NCBI GenBank assembly: GCA_014730275.1
Contig: WJIL01000009.1
Coordinates: 1-64,000, forward strand
DNA: 64,000 nt
Source: Candidatus Lokiarchaeota archaeon
GTDB lineage: Archaea; Asgardarchaeota; Thorarchaeia; Thorarchaeales; Thorarchaeaceae
Direction of reading: 5' to 3'
How positions within the stretch are numbered: the first letter of the stretch is position 1; each line of letters begins with the position of its first letter. Under the pieces are notes generated by a model. It did not search any database. It was given only the letters and a program-made list of their open reading frames with translations, and was not told the DNA's origin. The position numbers were made by a program, and so were the translations under genes. Positions 19,201 to 28,151 of the stretch are shown piece by piece.

Positions 19201-19909
19201 GACAAACACTACCAAAGATGAATTCGAGATGGCCTTGGCGTATCAACGTGGCAAGAGTACGCTCAAAATCATGACACCAGCTAACGGAACAGAGGTCTAT
19301 CAGAATACAGCTGTTAGTGTCGCCAACTTTACTCCCTTCCAAGAGGTCTGGTTCAAGTTCCAGAATGGTTCGGACTGGAGCGAAGACTACCAAATGGAGT
19401 ACAACCCGGGAGCCCAACAATGGCAGAGCAATGAAATCAAATGGAGCCCGGGAACTTACACTCTGAGAGTTTACGCCCTCAACAATACTGGTGTTATTCA
19501 CGCAGCTACGGTGACCTTCGTGGTTATTCCAGGAACTGGATTCATGGCTACCGTACTCATGGCGGCCGCTATTGTTGGTTTGATTGCTGTTGTGGCAATC
19601 GTTGGTTATGTCGGTCACAGGAAGGGTTGGTGGTCGAGAGTGCTTGGCGGAATTAGACGTGGTGGAGGAGTACAGGACTATGGCCTTGAGCTCTCCGATT
19701 TGCAGGGTGTTGGTGCTACACTTGAGAAACGACTGAAAGAAGGTGGATTTGATTCGGTTTCAAAAATTGCGGAGGCCGATTCACAGGAACTGGGACAGAT
19801 TAAAGGATTGAGTACGGATCGTGCTGAGAACATGATAGAACAAGCGCAGAAACTGCTACAGGAAGCGAAGGACAATGCTGAGGCTGGTATACAGGAGGGA
19901 GGTGCATAA
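13295..19909 (+). CDS. Giant membrane-anchored surface protein with thrombospondin type-3 calcium repeats
   Basis: Roughly 2,200-residue protein outside the cell, anchored near its C-terminus. A signal peptide covers residues 1-26. A mixed domain (to about 270) is followed by about 880 residues (280-1160) of glycine-punctuated amphipathic and hydrophobic helices. From about 1184 to 1965 come some twenty thrombospondin type-3-like repeats of the D-x-D-x-D-G-x-x-D type, expected to bind calcium and form a stiff stalk. An Ig-like domain lies near 1990-2080, a membrane helix at about 2083-2108, a basic stop-transfer segment, and then a cytosolic helix-hairpin-helix-like domain (about 2128-2200). 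The frame extends to a GTG at 13268, but the ATG at 13295 gives a proper signal peptide. It is followed after 1 nt by the second giant gene. Confidence 0.9.
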   Translation: MKAKLLKLRLFTVSVIILMLIGLIPQAVWASQSMEREEDVIPQPFEGYDLDGIYLFYDSTDEIMSAVADGVHEIASFRINNIMRIPTKSPHDIEFYLSDEPWIGVYALRSNLTHVMFPDYDITWQQFYKLLREHRSSQHVVGMGNTLSLDRWMTDGDSRIYHSESEQIDGLVLILYDIWAIKEICTLRATKNAEYGDAANDLEKMALQIYADNFNALFQRSVDPVNPVGQVDPLAAEKRAERMWAEHTPEVREAAYTVTSNGSLEAVPVEETPEDFSPMMRLGSPADVVPGDFILGEIPLLSGLRGPIGKIVDVLLDVLAGAGKTVLSIPSGALDSLKGVFEEILPFLGIVSDFDLESPLKSIINGLADQFPFGAELKGYLTPILKALFNLRGDLSSITDVFEELLTGLLPAIIPDEVMTFLDSVLDIGGGLWNLISDVVTGGKDVFDAILSFMMDNVLTSLLNKTLVASLGVAGDVTDLLSDSMGFIKSIVNYLSTFDFTRFITDVGDNLITNVLGLLGDAPGQEVVGQIMNLVKLGFTAVEQIDTVTPESLIQILTQTTESFIDPSDITGDPEDFSRALMNVTKKYSEQGLTSLSAFQDELDPIFDEYVASGVPTEIIAAMTDTVSMIAGFFNDGFPDADLPDIFDIAETLVNQLSFSSAEYTTADAAEIMDAFHTVLKPVLGAIASITGDLGLKRMITGTLGSFASEIGSIPGIFLNVIQFLDTGNLLDGLSNLESVMGVFGEIAGGAFNLLGLVRGQSFGGIMNTLLMAVGSIFGTFPQFDNVPIDAMLKLMQSFFPDAFGFDLNTPPDVASVIAEVLDMVTGSMSAGILNLDMIGDIVNFFMDIKGIFTDGILWIMEKVYDWVSGMLTSLLQNLEDMVNGVFGGMSDLLGYAGKLPIGLGEWSLFDLIFDLGIRPQFAINEEPLLQLIEGVLLKGRAVFSLGTVGEFLSAIFSFFEITPQFYAELGVSGFDSSKNKFMEHLLSVLGVDLQFSGYAKFVINLFSFRNGMFEWREFLSVKEWVMSLKVALERTFTLLDFLTGGVGGSVLNKLASYIGLNSINVKVWFSLELDIVRKAATATGPMVATLSLVTIIGASMSLGIDIIVASAKLYGSLEIAFSFFQDFAKSSPMKIMLRLTLTLKLKIKFLFAKWKKTWTWQPGGPWDLSPNKGEAEYENTGVGFDSDNDGLSDDYENDVPGLDPNNPDTDGDGANDKLEVMTMGSDPVVPDTDEDGLLDGEEWELGTNPLRVDSDYDGISDFDEVRKYGTDALTPDTDGDGLTDRQEIYTSYNMTDVWVPAGTAIEVYIGGELFTDHTDPLVADTDGDGLVDGDEGPSGAYYGLPSLYNDTEETEGSGDWVMDPNPLIFNGGYTHPLDPDTDDDSYLQLYNGDVDSQALTFLKDMNDGAEVAGFWIIVYDDEGEPEDKQVFTNPCNPDTDGDTGITDRTPQPGAWINSDGYELAQTPPSDPTDGDTDDDGLLDGLEGVLRQDSNHTDYLDADTDDDGLFDMQEILLGTDPRCQDSDFDMISDGDEFYKFFTDPTISDSDFDGLSDGEEVFFWHSNPLIDDSDGDGILDGREVLKYGSDPMDEDSDNDGLTDFEEIMIYYTDPFSYDSDSDGLSDGEEILYYGTNPLAWDTDNDTITHPNELGEFSWPMSDYDEVMIHGTNATEADSDLDGLSDAYELYLGSGLIPWMDPIPLDPMDYDTDDDWLSDGSELVIENISTLLYPFQAPVLVFRYNTSPVLQDTDNDTLIDYQEVMVFNSNPASNDSDNDTLPDWNEIWVYNTSAISNDTDGDGLLDNEETLYEVYPYGDWPPVNWSIGMTTENEPEGGGFSGGAAQAYEQAQTDPVYESSATDPDSDDDWLPDGAEVFFYETEPMDDDSDGDGRADTYEFDTDYDALPDGLEFKLGLQTIPGGGIMSPDSDLDGLLDGDEYYVYGTDPGNRDTDGDGYSDGLEIALGLDPLTNTTKDEFEMALAYQRGKSTLKIMTPANGTEVYQNTAVSVANFTPFQEVWFKFQNGSDWSEDYQMEYNPGAQQWQSNEIKWSPGTYTLRVYALNNTGVIHAATVTFVVIPGTGFMATVLMAAAIVGLIAVVAIVGYVGHRKGWWSRVLGGIRRGGGVQDYGLELSDLQGVGATLEKRLKEGGFDSVSKIAEADSQELGQIKGLSTDRAENMIEQAQKLLQEAKDNAEAGIQEGGA

Positions 19910-19910
19910 A

Positions 19911-22900
19911 ATGAAGATGAAACTATTGACACTCATATTCCTAGGTATCATGCTTGTTGGCCCTCTATGTGTCGTGCCAACAGTACCGATGAACCGAGCT
20001 GCTGAACCCTATCCAGAATCGGATAATGTAACTGAGGAAAACTACTCCCGGCAATCTCCTGAAGGACTTCTTCCCCGAAGCACAGCCATGCCATCTAATG
20101 TGAGCGAGGTCTATCCTTCCGACTATGATATCGGTAATGTGCTTGCTGATCGTCCTAATGATTACAAGGTCACCTACGAACCATGGCGGTCAAAGGCGGC
20201 TATCCATGCTGTGGCATACGATGAGGCTACTGGTTTCTTGGCACTTGGAGGTGGCTATTTGTATGATAACCAAGTCCACATTTTCAGGCTGAATACAGAA
20301 ACAGGCAAGTACGACAAGGTTTGGGATACTGGAGGTAGCATCATACAAGGTGACGTCCTGGACTTGGACTTCGGGGATACCGACTTGAATGATTTCCTAG
20401 AAATCGTCGCAGCATCTGCAGATGGCCACGTCTATGTTTTCGAACAAAGACATCTCTATGATCCATATGCAAATACGGAGAATATGTTTGATTTAGTATG
20501 GACAAGTCCGTCCATGTTTCGTGCCTTTTCAGTCAAGGTGGACGATATCGACCGCGACTACCGACCTGATATTATTGCAGGTGGTTGGGATGGAAAGGTT
20601 CACCTCTATGAATATGACAACCATTCCGGCTATCCCTTCGTTGAAGAGCACTGGATAACATACGACGAAGTCTCGACGCTTGACGTGGGTGAGAAAGTGT
20701 ACACACTCGAGACTGGTGATACAAATGAGAATGGTCTTCCGGAGATAATTGTCGGTACCCGTGATGGCACAGTTTTGGTGTACGAGAATGATGGCGTATC
20801 CATAATGATCAATGGCTATCCGTTCCCTCTGATTAATGACAACCGCTACTATCTTAATTGGACCAGCCAGAACTACACATGGACTCCGATTCAATCAATG
20901 GCCGTTGGTGAGTTGGACGGAACACTGGGCAATGAGATTGCGCTTGTAGCTCAGGGTCAAGGTCTATTTACACTTGATTGGAACGAGGCTGACAAAACCT
21001 ATGACTACAAGAAGGTCTACAAGGACTTTGAAGCATGGGAGACATTTGGATACTGGGGGCTTGATTTCTGGGCAGACAGTGTGGTGTCTGCAAACAACGT
21101 AACGTACCACGATCCTTACAATTCATCTATCAACGTTGATGAACCCATCAATTACCAGTGGGGAGGGTCCTATTTCTTGCCGAATGCAAGCGTCTATCCA
21201 TACAACACAGGCATGGCGATGGAACCTGATGGGAACTATTCCGCCTTCGACGCAAGCATAGCTGGAGTTGATAACGCAACCGCGATAGTTGATTTCGGCA
21301 AGGACGAAGAAGGGACCGGCAGTGCCAGTGATGATGCTGATGTCTGGATTTACTTCAGAAGTACGTTGACCAGCTCTATTCATGACGAGTTCAACTTCTC
21401 TGTTTCGCAAGATGGCTCCGATTTCGAGCAGGTTTCCAACTCCAGCTTCATCATAGATGGCAACATATTGAAAGTAGATGTTGATGGTGCTTTAGCTCGA
21501 CGTGAATGGGACTATTTCCGTTACGTGAAGTTGTCAGTCTATGAAGATGGCTTCTATGAAGTGAATTCGCTTCAGCTCAAGCAGGTATACAATCTGATTA
21601 CTGATGCACTCAGCGTTACAATCGGCCCCTTAGCAATGGACGGAGACGCTTTACTTGCAGGGGAGACCGATGAGATGCAGAAAATCCTCCTAGGTACGGT
21701 TGTTGGTGAATTTATCGGGGTAGAGTGGAATCAGGCTGAATCCAAATATGGAATTGTTTGGGAATCTGGAGATGAAGATCGATATACAATGGAGGCGAAT
21801 GTTTGGGATATTATGCATGTGTCAAGTGTGAAAGGTGTGCCCACGTGGCGACATCTTAAGGCACCCAATCCTAGCTGGAGCCCACCTATACTCACTCCAC
21901 CGGGCGGAATGGAATATAATTCGTGGTCATACGGTTGCCTTGATCCCTGGCCATATGGAGAAGGAAGAAAGAACTACTTCCTAGGCACAAAAGACGGTGA
22001 AATCAGAGCTTACAATATGCTTGGTGAGGTAGATGGCGACATTACCTCCTATCTGGATCCGATAAATGACCCCACTCAGTATCATCGTGTACTTGGGCAG
22101 AATCACGTTTCTGTTGAGGCTCCATGGCTATGGTCAAGCATCTCTGGGTGGCCAATGATAGCGCTTGGTAGCTATGATCCTGAAGCAGAAATCACAGGTA
22201 TCTCCAATCTCGATTACCGAGCTAGGATTCGATTCTTCTACAGATCAGATGCATTTTCACCGTTCAATGAGCATGTTGATCTAGTCGATCTGGATATTAA
22301 CGGAGAGCTTTCTCAACAGATTAACTATGCCCGTAACACACCAAAGATGGATTTCGTAGATATTGACGGTGATGGCGACAAAGACATGGTTGTATCGAAT
22401 GGGTACGTCTATCTCGGCAGAAATACCCGGGTGGAACATGGCGGCTCAATTTTGAACTTCACGCTTGTCCGAGGCTACTTCGAGGATGTCAACGATGTGG
22501 CAACGAGTAGGGTCTGGGGCCAACCTGAAATGTGGGACTTGGACGAAGACGGTGACCTGGATCTCATTCTGAGTTACGGAAATAAGAATGGAGCAACCTG
22601 CTTCCTTAATGAAGGTACTAATGAAGAGCCTAGATGGGTTGAAGACAAGCGGATTTTCTCCAATCCCGGCCTTACTTCTAACATGAATTACCTCAACCTG
22701 ACTGACGTCAGAATCGTACCGACTACGGGAGGTTATTCCTTTGAGAAACAGGCCGATGCGTTTGGTATTGAGGTTGAAGACGAGTATTCCATGGTGAGCT
22801 ACAACACCTACACAACTCAGACATGGTGGGCAGAACCTGAATACGAGTCCATAGACACCTATATGGTTGCGACCTATCCAAGGGTTGCAAGGCTGGACTT

Positions 22901-25900
22901 CAATCTGCTTAACGGTACTGATTACACAAATCTTGGCTACAGAATACACGAATCCTGGAACAACGATGAGGACCTAGATAACTGGACGCTGGCAATCTCA
23001 TCGGGCGACATTGATGGTGATGGGAATGGCGAGATGATTGTAGGCGACTATGATAACAATGTGTATGCCTTTGAGCATCTGGTGAATAACACCTACAAGA
23101 GGATGTTCAGGTCGTTTGATTTGAACTACACTCTAGAAACCGATACCAGCCCCTACTACTATGAGGAATTGGAAGGTATTTCTGGGGACTTCATGCGAAG
23201 AGTCTGGAATCATGCTGAGCATCTGGTTACTGATTGCGATCTCGACCAAGATGGGCTCAAAGAAATTGTAGTTGGTGCCGGTCTGCAGATTTACATATTT
23301 GAAGACAAGAACCTGACTGGCGGTGACCAGCTTGAATTTGCCTATGAGATTGATTTGAGGTCTATGGATGTCAACGATACCAGCGAATGGAATCTTGTCA
23401 AAAAGATAACAGCGATGGCGGCTGGTAAGGATATTGACTATGATGGTCAAAACGAACTGGCAGTAGCAGCAGGGCCATTCCTGTTCATATTCAATGTACC
23501 AATTGGCACATTTGATGGAACTGAAGACAATGATTACTTCGTTACCAGCCAAAGCTTAGCAGGTCGCTACTTCTTGGTTGGCAATCCTCTGGATGAGACC
23601 AATTACGATTATGCAGAAATATCTGCAATGGTTCTTTGCGATACCGACAAGGATGGTTACCGCGAGGTTATCATAGGTGGAACCATTGATACTCGCCTTG
23701 ACAAGAAGAACGGCTTTGTTTTTATCTACGAATGCCAAGGTGGGACTTTCTACAAAGCTTGGGAGGCCCCCGAGGAGCTTACCTACTGGAACCCCGTTAG
23801 TGTACTCACTCTCGATGATCAGGACTACGATGGTAATCAAGAAATTGTTGTGGGTCACACGCATGGTTTTGATCTCTGGGAGTGGATTCCAGGAAGCGAT
23901 TCGGAATACCAGAAAGTTGAGCATGTCACTGCGTCTCCAAACTATCCGAAGGTGAAAGTAAGGACGGTAATTTCGCCGGTCGATGATGCGTACGTCTTAT
24001 CAAGTAGAGCTGAATCTGATATTGTGTCTTATCCCGAGAGTAGTAGCAATATTGCACTTCTCACATACGTGGACAATGATAGATTGATGGGGAAGGCCAT
24101 GCAATCGAACGGAATATGGACTCCTGAGATTCCATGGGTCGGACCAACCTACTTTACGTATCCTAATGAACCACTTGGACCTGCAGATGATGAAATGCAG
24201 CCAGATATGGTCTATCTTGAGAATGGAGACTTTTACATGACATGGAAGGTTGAGTATAACAATGGCACTCGGGCTTTCTGGATTGTACGGTACGATAGTG
24301 GAACTTGGTATGGCCCTTATGTGGTTCGGTACGATGTAGAAGGAGATCGATATTACCCTCGGATTGTACAATTGAATTCCACACATCTTCTTTGGATGTA
24401 TGTTCGACGGTATGGTCCCACTTCTGCTCAAATCTGGTGCAGCCTACTGCCCAATGATTTAAACAATCTTGTTTCTGGACCTTTGGGTTCTGGTGACTAT
24501 TTCGTTCTCAATTTCAAGGACTACACCAACTTCGTTCCCTATTCCTTTGACGCTGTTGACCTTCCTTCGGACTACTCCAATCGTCACGTAGGAGTTGCAT
24601 TCTCTTCGACTAATCCCCAGCTTTCAAAGCCGGACAAGGACATCTACATGGTTTTCTTGGAGGGAAGCTTAGATCTAGACAAGGCGATTCTCAATGCAAC
24701 AGCTCATCAAGCCACTACATCGATGAATGAGCAGATGTTCCCCAATATTGATTATCTCCGAAATGATGACGAGACAATGTTCATTGCTTATGAGAATGTC
24801 GGAGCTCCCTTTGAGAACAGCTTGGGTATGGTTTCAAGTACAACTAAGGGCTCACTATGGAGTTTTGAGAAGGACCTAAACACAATTCCAGAGGACGTCG
24901 TACGAACCGAGGAACCTGATGGATCAGTCACCTATGAGAGGGGAGCCGTTGAACTCTACGGTGTTAGAGCATATGCTCCCACAGTTGTAGGCCGCAAAGA
25001 TGGTGGATTCATTCAAGTAAACGCATTCACAGCCATGATTCCAAAGGCGTCATCCTATATTGTTGGGTCCACACGAATCTGGATTCATGGTTTCATTTCG
25101 GATTTCGTTTATGGTGTGAATTCTCAATCTGATTGGGCCTACAATCATCTTCGAGACGTTACAGATTTGGATGTGGGCGACACCGATCAGGATGGTAGAA
25201 GAGAGGTGGTTGTTGGTTTCGATCATCAGGTAGGTGTTTACGAACTTAAGCACTCCACCAACAGCACCAGTTTCATGTCCTACGAGGAAAGCTGGCTTTC
25301 TAATCCATATGATGAGCCTGTTACAGGGGTGACTGTCTACGATTCCAACGGTAATGGTTTCGAGGAAATCGGCATTTCTACACAGCGCGGAGATGTTTAC
25401 CTGATTGAATTCCCGAAAACAGTAATGGGTGTATCCACTATGGAGTTCTCAAAGACTCTGTGGAGTAATAGCACTGGTGACGGCGGTAACTACGGACACT
25501 GGAACTCTCTGTCTGCGGTTGACATAGACAGTGATGGTAAGGACGAGATTTTTGCAGCTGAATATGACGGCTCTAATGTCTACGCTTTCGAGGATGATGG
25601 TGAAATGCTATGGAACAGCTCAGAGATTTCAGAGCCAATAAGAGAAATGTTCGTTGAAGACCTTGACAATGATGGGGTCTACGAAGTCATATGTGCCTCA
25701 CAGACAGATGCAATCCATGCACTTGATGTAACTGATGGTCACGAATTGTGGAATTTCTCAGAAGCTACAGGTGACATGCTTTCACTTGCATTACACGATA
25801 TCACAGGTGACAATGCATCTGAAATACTAGCAGGTGATGCAACCGGAAAGATCTGGATTCTGGATGCGGAAGGTAACCACCTCTACAATGCGTCCACTGG

Positions 25901-27887
25901 GCATACTGCTTCAGTATACGAAGTAACAGTTGGGAACTTCACCGGAGAAGACCATCTCACGATAGCTTACCTACAGTACTCCGGTCTCTTCACGGTTCGA
26001 CTCGGAGTACTCAATCCGTTCAATGGAACCGTTGTGTACGAAAGCCCGGCTGATTCGGCTATTCTCTGGTCTGATCTGGCAGCCTACGACTTCAACGATA
26101 ACGGCATTGATGATATAGCCTATGGCCTGAATTACTTGCACATCGTTGACCCATCTGATGGATCAGTGTACTACAACGGGACAATATCCGGTTTCGCTCA
26201 GAATTTTTACATCGACAACTTTGATGACGACGCAGCACCTGAGCTTTTGGTTCAGACAGTCAATGGTGCGTATCTGGAGGACGTAGTTGCTGGCCATACC
26301 AAATGGGTATATTCGCCACCGATGGAATTCATGGATTCTGTTCTTGGTGAGATGGGTGGCTCTGATTCCATGGATCTTGCAATGGCAGGAGATAGTGGAG
26401 TTCTTGTTGTTCTCGATACCAGTACTGGAGTACCAATCTGGTTCAATGTAACTGGTGGTCAGCTCTGGTCTATTACTGCAGCGCACCTAGAGGACGACGG
26501 TTTTCTATCACCTGTTGCTTGGGATGACAGTAATGGTGACATCTTCGCAACTCATCATGTAATTCCAACTGACTACGAGGAAGAACCCACCTACGAGATG
26601 CATTCCGTCTACTGGAACAGGACTCTTGACGAAGAGCTATCTGGCATTTGGGTGGAAGATGTTGCAGGTGATAGTCGAGATGAAATTGTGGTTACGGATG
26701 ATTCCGGGGGATTGATGCTGCTGAATGGTACGACATCCAACCCAATATGGAATGTGACACTGGCTTCGGCGGCACTTGATGTCTCCTTTGGAACTCATAC
26801 GGGTACATCTGACTTGGACCTTACGGTCAGGACAGCAGACAAACAGGTAGTCTTGCTTGATGGGGATGATGGCTCTGTTGTATTCAATCTCTCCTCACCA
26901 CTTGATCACTACATATCGGGCCACTTTTCTGGTGAGTATAGTTCAACTAACGCCGGTGATGAAATCGTTCTCTTGTATGAGAAAAGAACTGTCCCAAGGA
27001 AGAGCTATCTGGTGTGGTATGACCGTGCTGGAATCCAGCTCTATGTCAGTGATGTCAATGTGACTAATGCTTGGAACCAACTTGTCACAGGCCACTTTTC
27101 TGGAGCATCAACCCTCGATATCGCCTTTGGTGGATATGACCACTACGTCAATGTGTACAATGGCTCTGATGGGAAGCAGTTATGGACCTACAATATTGGA
27201 GGTAGCATCTATGGCATGAGAGCGGGTGATGTGAATGGTGACTCCTACGATGATATCGCTGCTCGTGATTCAAGTGAGGACATCACGGTTGTAAACGGTC
27301 AAACTGGTGGTCTCCTCTACAAGAAATTCTTTGGCATCGGTGACATTGAGTCTTTCGAACTGATAGACTTGGTGGATAATGACGGGGAAGATGACCTAGT
27401 CATAAGCTATGCCGATGAAGGTGTGAAAGCATACGATTCAGTTGGTACCCAGAGATGGTTCTTCAATGCGCCATTGGTCATGAGCTATTGGAATAAGATG
27501 ATGACCTTTGATGATATGGATTCCGATGGACATACAGACCTTGTAGTCATGAATCACAATTATGTTACCGTGATAAGTGGAGAAGATGCCAAGCTAATTT
27601 GGCACTACCGAAGTAATGACCGGAATCAGTATCCCGCCACAGGCCATTTCCATAGCATCAGTGGTGCTCCTGATGTAGTTGTTGGATACAGGTATGATCT
27701 TTTTGTGGTATCAGGAACGAATCCAGCTCCCGATCCCCCGGACGCACTTTCTACGCCAGAACTCGCTCCCCTCGGTTTTCCAGCTGGACTTGTGGAAACC
27801 TCAATCGTGCTGATGCCGATTATGCTAACAGCTTTGGTTATTGTGATACGAGGTACTGAAATGAAGAAGAGGAAAATGCCCAAGTAA
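19911..27887 (+). CDS. Giant FG-GAP/VCBS-repeat beta-propeller surface protein
   Basis: Protein of about 2,660 residues, secreted and held by one C-terminal membrane helix. A signal peptide covers about 1-30. Nearly the whole ectodomain is made of 40-60-residue repeats with D-x-D-x-D-G calcium loops, as in FG-GAP/VCBS beta-propellers, interspersed with PQQ-like W-x-F/Y strands in the last third. Several propellers in series are likely. The last 40 residues hold a P-rich linker, one hydrophobic helix and a K-K-R-K tail. N-x-S/T sequons are very frequent, fitting a glycosylated surface protein. ATG 19911 lies one base after the stop of the previous gene, with GGAGG at 19894-19898 inside that gene. 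The coupling suggests that the two giants form one surface assembly; adhesion or glycan binding are possible roles (inference). Confidence 0.9.
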   Translation: MKMKLLTLIFLGIMLVGPLCVVPTVPMNRAAEPYPESDNVTEENYSRQSPEGLLPRSTAMPSNVSEVYPSDYDIGNVLADRPNDYKVTYEPWRSKAAIHAVAYDEATGFLALGGGYLYDNQVHIFRLNTETGKYDKVWDTGGSIIQGDVLDLDFGDTDLNDFLEIVAASADGHVYVFEQRHLYDPYANTENMFDLVWTSPSMFRAFSVKVDDIDRDYRPDIIAGGWDGKVHLYEYDNHSGYPFVEEHWITYDEVSTLDVGEKVYTLETGDTNENGLPEIIVGTRDGTVLVYENDGVSIMINGYPFPLINDNRYYLNWTSQNYTWTPIQSMAVGELDGTLGNEIALVAQGQGLFTLDWNEADKTYDYKKVYKDFEAWETFGYWGLDFWADSVVSANNVTYHDPYNSSINVDEPINYQWGGSYFLPNASVYPYNTGMAMEPDGNYSAFDASIAGVDNATAIVDFGKDEEGTGSASDDADVWIYFRSTLTSSIHDEFNFSVSQDGSDFEQVSNSSFIIDGNILKVDVDGALARREWDYFRYVKLSVYEDGFYEVNSLQLKQVYNLITDALSVTIGPLAMDGDALLAGETDEMQKILLGTVVGEFIGVEWNQAESKYGIVWESGDEDRYTMEANVWDIMHVSSVKGVPTWRHLKAPNPSWSPPILTPPGGMEYNSWSYGCLDPWPYGEGRKNYFLGTKDGEIRAYNMLGEVDGDITSYLDPINDPTQYHRVLGQNHVSVEAPWLWSSISGWPMIALGSYDPEAEITGISNLDYRARIRFFYRSDAFSPFNEHVDLVDLDINGELSQQINYARNTPKMDFVDIDGDGDKDMVVSNGYVYLGRNTRVEHGGSILNFTLVRGYFEDVNDVATSRVWGQPEMWDLDEDGDLDLILSYGNKNGATCFLNEGTNEEPRWVEDKRIFSNPGLTSNMNYLNLTDVRIVPTTGGYSFEKQADAFGIEVEDEYSMVSYNTYTTQTWWAEPEYESIDTYMVATYPRVARLDFNLLNGTDYTNLGYRIHESWNNDEDLDNWTLAISSGDIDGDGNGEMIVGDYDNNVYAFEHLVNNTYKRMFRSFDLNYTLETDTSPYYYEELEGISGDFMRRVWNHAEHLVTDCDLDQDGLKEIVVGAGLQIYIFEDKNLTGGDQLEFAYEIDLRSMDVNDTSEWNLVKKITAMAAGKDIDYDGQNELAVAAGPFLFIFNVPIGTFDGTEDNDYFVTSQSLAGRYFLVGNPLDETNYDYAEISAMVLCDTDKDGYREVIIGGTIDTRLDKKNGFVFIYECQGGTFYKAWEAPEELTYWNPVSVLTLDDQDYDGNQEIVVGHTHGFDLWEWIPGSDSEYQKVEHVTASPNYPKVKVRTVISPVDDAYVLSSRAESDIVSYPESSSNIALLTYVDNDRLMGKAMQSNGIWTPEIPWVGPTYFTYPNEPLGPADDEMQPDMVYLENGDFYMTWKVEYNNGTRAFWIVRYDSGTWYGPYVVRYDVEGDRYYPRIVQLNSTHLLWMYVRRYGPTSAQIWCSLLPNDLNNLVSGPLGSGDYFVLNFKDYTNFVPYSFDAVDLPSDYSNRHVGVAFSSTNPQLSKPDKDIYMVFLEGSLDLDKAILNATAHQATTSMNEQMFPNIDYLRNDDETMFIAYENVGAPFENSLGMVSSTTKGSLWSFEKDLNTIPEDVVRTEEPDGSVTYERGAVELYGVRAYAPTVVGRKDGGFIQVNAFTAMIPKASSYIVGSTRIWIHGFISDFVYGVNSQSDWAYNHLRDVTDLDVGDTDQDGRREVVVGFDHQVGVYELKHSTNSTSFMSYEESWLSNPYDEPVTGVTVYDSNGNGFEEIGISTQRGDVYLIEFPKTVMGVSTMEFSKTLWSNSTGDGGNYGHWNSLSAVDIDSDGKDEIFAAEYDGSNVYAFEDDGEMLWNSSEISEPIREMFVEDLDNDGVYEVICASQTDAIHALDVTDGHELWNFSEATGDMLSLALHDITGDNASEILAGDATGKIWILDAEGNHLYNASTGHTASVYEVTVGNFTGEDHLTIAYLQYSGLFTVRLGVLNPFNGTVVYESPADSAILWSDLAAYDFNDNGIDDIAYGLNYLHIVDPSDGSVYYNGTISGFAQNFYIDNFDDDAAPELLVQTVNGAYLEDVVAGHTKWVYSPPMEFMDSVLGEMGGSDSMDLAMAGDSGVLVVLDTSTGVPIWFNVTGGQLWSITAAHLEDDGFLSPVAWDDSNGDIFATHHVIPTDYEEEPTYEMHSVYWNRTLDEELSGIWVEDVAGDSRDEIVVTDDSGGLMLLNGTTSNPIWNVTLASAALDVSFGTHTGTSDLDLTVRTADKQVVLLDGDDGSVVFNLSSPLDHYISGHFSGEYSSTNAGDEIVLLYEKRTVPRKSYLVWYDRAGIQLYVSDVNVTNAWNQLVTGHFSGASTLDIAFGGYDHYVNVYNGSDGKQLWTYNIGGSIYGMRAGDVNGDSYDDIAARDSSEDITVVNGQTGGLLYKKFFGIGDIESFELIDLVDNDGEDDLVISYADEGVKAYDSVGTQRWFFNAPLVMSYWNKMMTFDDMDSDGHTDLVVMNHNYVTVISGEDAKLIWHYRSNDRNQYPATGHFHSISGAPDVVVGYRYDLFVVSGTNPAPDPPDALSTPELAPLGFPAGLVETSIVLMPIMLTALVIVIRGTEMKKRKMPK

Positions 27888-28069
27888 TGATTGATTCCGT
27901 ATCTATGGAAGGATTCTCAGAAAAGCCGCGGTTCGCAGGGATAAGGTTTTTCTATTGCTTATTCTCATACCATATGGGACCAAGCTTCGAAAAGCGATTT
28001 CAACGGGACTTATTCCGATAACCATACCACTCTGACTTGACTCTCTAAGCTGTTCCCTTTCGTCTAGCG

Positions 28070-28119
28070 CCTTATGGAAACAATTCATAAGGGGAGAGAA
28101 GTGGGGGCTTCTATCCCCC
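28070..28119 (+). other. Two consecutive hairpins before the PAS-GAF kinase
   Basis: CCTTATG (28070-28076) pairs with CATAAGG (28086-28092), and GGGGG (28103-28107) pairs with CCCCC (28115-28119). They lie about 180 nt past the giant operon and 33 nt before the kinase start. They could be a transcription end for the operon or a structured leader of the kinase. No T-run follows, so the role is open. Confidence 0.4.
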
Positions 28120-28151
28120 TAAATCCTCTACAAATCATAGTTACGGATTGA

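Noticed and set aside
19163-19618. 151-codon minus-strand frame inside the first giant gene
   Set aside because: It lies opposite the calcium-repeat, Ig-like and membrane-helix coding sequence; repetitive coding DNA often leaves such antisense frames.
27903-28088. 61-codon minus-strand frame after the giant operon
   Set aside because: No ribosome site, low-complexity character, and it runs across a hairpin; taken as intergenic.
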